Positions 62,410-64,000 of a stretch of 64,000 bases of DNA are shown here, in pieces. Numbering within the stretch: the stretch's first letter is position 1; every line of letters starts with the position of its first letter. Origin of the DNA: an uncultured Bacilli bacterium (GTDB lineage: Bacteria; Bacillota_I; Bacilli_A; RF39; UBA660); contig CAKOOJ010000003.1 of assembly GCA_934098385.1 (NCBI GenBank), forward strand, positions 94,935 through 158,934. Reading direction: 5' to 3'. The notes beneath the pieces were generated by a model that saw nothing but the letters and a program-made list of their open reading frames with translations, had not been told where the DNA came from and did not search any database. A program made the position numbers and the translations under genes.

Positions 62410-63867
62410 CTATATTATTTCATCACTAAAAAATTCTGGTTCACATGTGATATTTATTTTTAATTTTTTTAATGCATTATTCTCTTCATTATTTATAATA
62501 AATGTGGAATGGGCTTCAGTTCCTACTAATTTATCTAGGTTGTTTATAGATTTATCTATTACTGGATTAGTTGCACTACATATTGATAATGCAATTAAAA
62601 CTTCTGGAAGAGTTAATCTATTGTTTGTTTTTCTTAATTTTAATATAGGTTCTAATACTTTTGGACTTAGTAAATTTATGTCATCTGGTATTTTTGATAG
62701 TTCTTTTATTGCATTTATTATAAGTGAACTTACTGGACTTAGTAATTCTGTTTGTTTTCCATGTATTAATTTCCCATTTGAAAGTTCTAGTGCTACTAAA
62801 TGTATTTTACGTTTTTTAGATTCTTGTTTTACATATGGTATAACTTTCATAAAATTTTCGTCAACTTCTAATTCGTTCATCAATAATTTCTCTTTTTCAA
62901 CTGTATCATAATCTGATAGTCCAAATTTATAATTTTTAAGTTCACTATAATATCTTCGTATAACTTCCTTTTTTGCAGCATCACTTACTACTTTGTCGTT
63001 TGAAATACAGTTTCCAACCATATTGACACCCATGTCTGTTGGAGAAAAGTATATATCTTTGCCACTTATTTTATTTAGGATAGTTTTTAAAATCGGAAAA
63101 GTTTCTACATCTCGATTATAATTTACGGCAGTTATATTATACTTTTCTAAGTGAAATGGATCTATCATATTTATGTCTTTTAATTCGATAGTAGCTGCTT
63201 CATAAGCAATATTTACAGGATGTTTAAGTGGTAAATTCCATACTGGAAATGTTTCAAATTTTGCGTATCCAGCATTTATACCATGTTTGTGTTCATGATA
63301 CAATTGACTTAAACATGTACCTAACTTTCCTGAACCTGGTCCCGGAGCATTTACTAAAATTAATTTTTTTGTAGTTTCAATATATGGATTTGCACCATAA
63401 CCTTCTTCACTTACAATAGTTTCTACATCTGTTGGATAACCTTTTGTAAACGTATGAATATAAGTTTTAATGTTTTGTCTTTCTAATCTTTTTATAAATT
63501 TATCAACATTATTTTGTTTGTTGTAAAGTGTTATTACTACTGAATTTACTGTAAATCCTAAGTTTTTTGCATTATTAATTATATTAAGCATTTCTATATC
63601 ATAAGTTATTCCAAATTCAGCACGAACTTTATTTTTTTCTATGTCGTTTGCATTTATACAAAAAATAATTTCTAAATCTTTTTTTAATTCTTGAAACATT
63701 TGTATTTTTGCATCTTCTTTAAATCCTGGTAGTACTCTAGCAGCATGTGTGTCTTGAAAAAGTTTGCCACCAATTTCTAAATAAAGTTTGTCAAACATTT
63801 TAATTCTTTCTTTTATTTTTTTACTTTGTATTTTTACATATTTTTCATTGTTAAATCCTTTTTTCAT
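62410..63867 (-). CDS. DUF1846 family protein
   Basis: 485 residues, close to the family size of about 490. Family-typical segments are visible: GKLFQDTHAARVLPGFKEDAK (N-terminal), NAPGPGSGKLGTCLSQLYH with a P-loop-like Gly-rich stretch, and FSPTDMGVNMVGNCI. Probably a cytoplasmic enzyme with nucleotide- or phosphate-binding; the exact reaction is unknown. AGGT precedes the ATG. Confidence 0.9.
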   Translation of the reverse strand: MKKGFNNEKYVKIQSKKIKERIKMFDKLYLEIGGKLFQDTHAARVLPGFKEDAKIQMFQELKKDLEIIFCINANDIEKNKVRAEFGITYDIEMLNIINNAKNLGFTVNSVVITLYNKQNNVDKFIKRLERQNIKTYIHTFTKGYPTDVETIVSEEGYGANPYIETTKKLILVNAPGPGSGKLGTCLSQLYHEHKHGINAGYAKFETFPVWNLPLKHPVNIAYEAATIELKDINMIDPFHLEKYNITAVNYNRDVETFPILKTILNKISGKDIYFSPTDMGVNMVGNCISNDKVVSDAAKKEVIRRYYSELKNYKFGLSDYDTVEKEKLLMNELEVDENFMKVIPYVKQESKKRKIHLVALELSNGKLIHGKQTELLSPVSSLIINAIKELSKIPDDINLLSPKVLEPILKLRKTNNRLTLPEVLIALSICSATNPVIDKSINNLDKLVGTEAHSTFIINNEENNALKKLKINITCEPEFFSDEII

Positions 63868-63930
63868 GTTTACCTCTCATATTATATATATTTAGTATAA
63901 CATATAAGTGAATTTTAACGCAAAAAAAAA

Positions 63931-64000
63931 ATGGCAGCTTTCTATCTTCGCTTCCACTATTTTCGACGTTTGAGTGCTTGACTTCTGTGTTCGGGATGGG
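63931..64000 (-). rRNA. rrf: 5S ribosomal RNA, 3' part (cut by window edge)
   Basis: On the minus strand the window edge reads CCCATCCCGAACACAGAAGT, the conserved 5S rRNA region, then continues to a 3' end GCTGCCA followed by a T-run terminator. About 70 bases of the molecule are inside; an rRNA operon therefore continues outside the window. Confidence 0.95.

Noticed and set aside
62447..62911. Long plus-strand open frame of 154 residues
   Set aside because: Antisense to the DUF1846 gene; AT-rich coding often leaves open antisense frames.

Overview
This is a very AT-rich stretch of a low-GC Bacillota chromosome. Short intergenic gaps, AGGAGG-type ribosome binding sites and a peptidoglycan machinery (LCP protein, LysM amidase, TsaE, Soj/Spo0J, FtsH, MscS proteins) suggest a walled, Gram-positive, probably host-associated lineage of the Bacilli, such as the uncultured RF39-like or Erysipelotrichia-related gut groups. 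TGA is used as a stop codon (for example the ATGA overlap of lemA with the next gene, and the TGA ending the 42363-42749 gene) and Trp is TGG, so this is genetic code 11, not the Mycoplasma code. The lineage assignment is inference; the code is seen directly.

Layout. (1) 1-11882, minus strand: an exopolysaccharide/capsule locus with a Wzz-like chain-length protein, a fused phosphoglycosyl transferase-GT4 enzyme, a Wzy-like polymerase, a Wzx flippase, mannose-1-phosphate guanylyltransferase, an AlgD-like GDP-mannose 6-dehydrogenase, a heparinase/alginate-lyase-family protein, a surface protein and, at the left edge, a second Wzy/ligase-like protein cut by the window. (2) 11929-14487: cysteine desulfurase, thioredoxin-like and CcdA-like redox operon. 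(3) 14581-21582: small hypothetical genes, an LCP-PASTA wall protein, a TIR-domain protein and a six-LysM amidase. (4) 21583-22272: a gene-free, decayed stretch with two strong structured elements. (5) 22511-29844: a complete type II-A CRISPR-Cas system (cas9-cas1-cas2-csn2, leader, 19-repeat array, and a tracrRNA transcribed divergently from cas9). (6) 29962-38421: SWIM and DUF898 proteins, a three-gene ABC-2 exporter, a YoaP-like acetyltransferase, a broken response regulator, an unassigned three-hairpin RNA, and metK under a SAM-I-like riboswitch. (7) 38496-51083: a long minus-strand envelope cluster with a clostripain-family protease, zinc-ribbon and secreted proteins, LemA, a DUF2207 protein with a repeated Cys-Gly tail, a radical SAM/SPASM enzyme translationally coupled to it, two DUF4176 proteins and two DUF4190 membrane proteins. 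A tandem-HTH regulator is divergent at its head. (8) 51653-64000: housekeeping (HdeD-like, two MscS, AbgT, DUF951, ParB, ParA, FtsH, TilS, S9, L13, TsaE, DUF1846) and the 3' part of a 5S rRNA gene at the right edge.

How the genes fit together. The left part appears to make and export a polymer that may contain mannuronic acid: ManC gives GDP-mannose and the AlgD-like enzyme would oxidise it. The CRISPR locus looks intact: catalytic residues are present, the leader ends in ATTTGAG as in other II-A systems, and the tracrRNA promoter sits between the cas9 start codon and its own anti-repeat, facing a candidate cas9 promoter. The most unusual association is the radical SAM/SPASM gene. Its start codon overlaps the end of the DUF2207 gene and its Shine-Dalgarno is written in the Gly codons of the Cys-Gly tail. 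This suggests, but does not prove, that the tail is a substrate for radical-SAM modification. An A7 run splits the gene just downstream into a 31-residue peptide and a membrane protein, pointing to a frameshift or slippage site.
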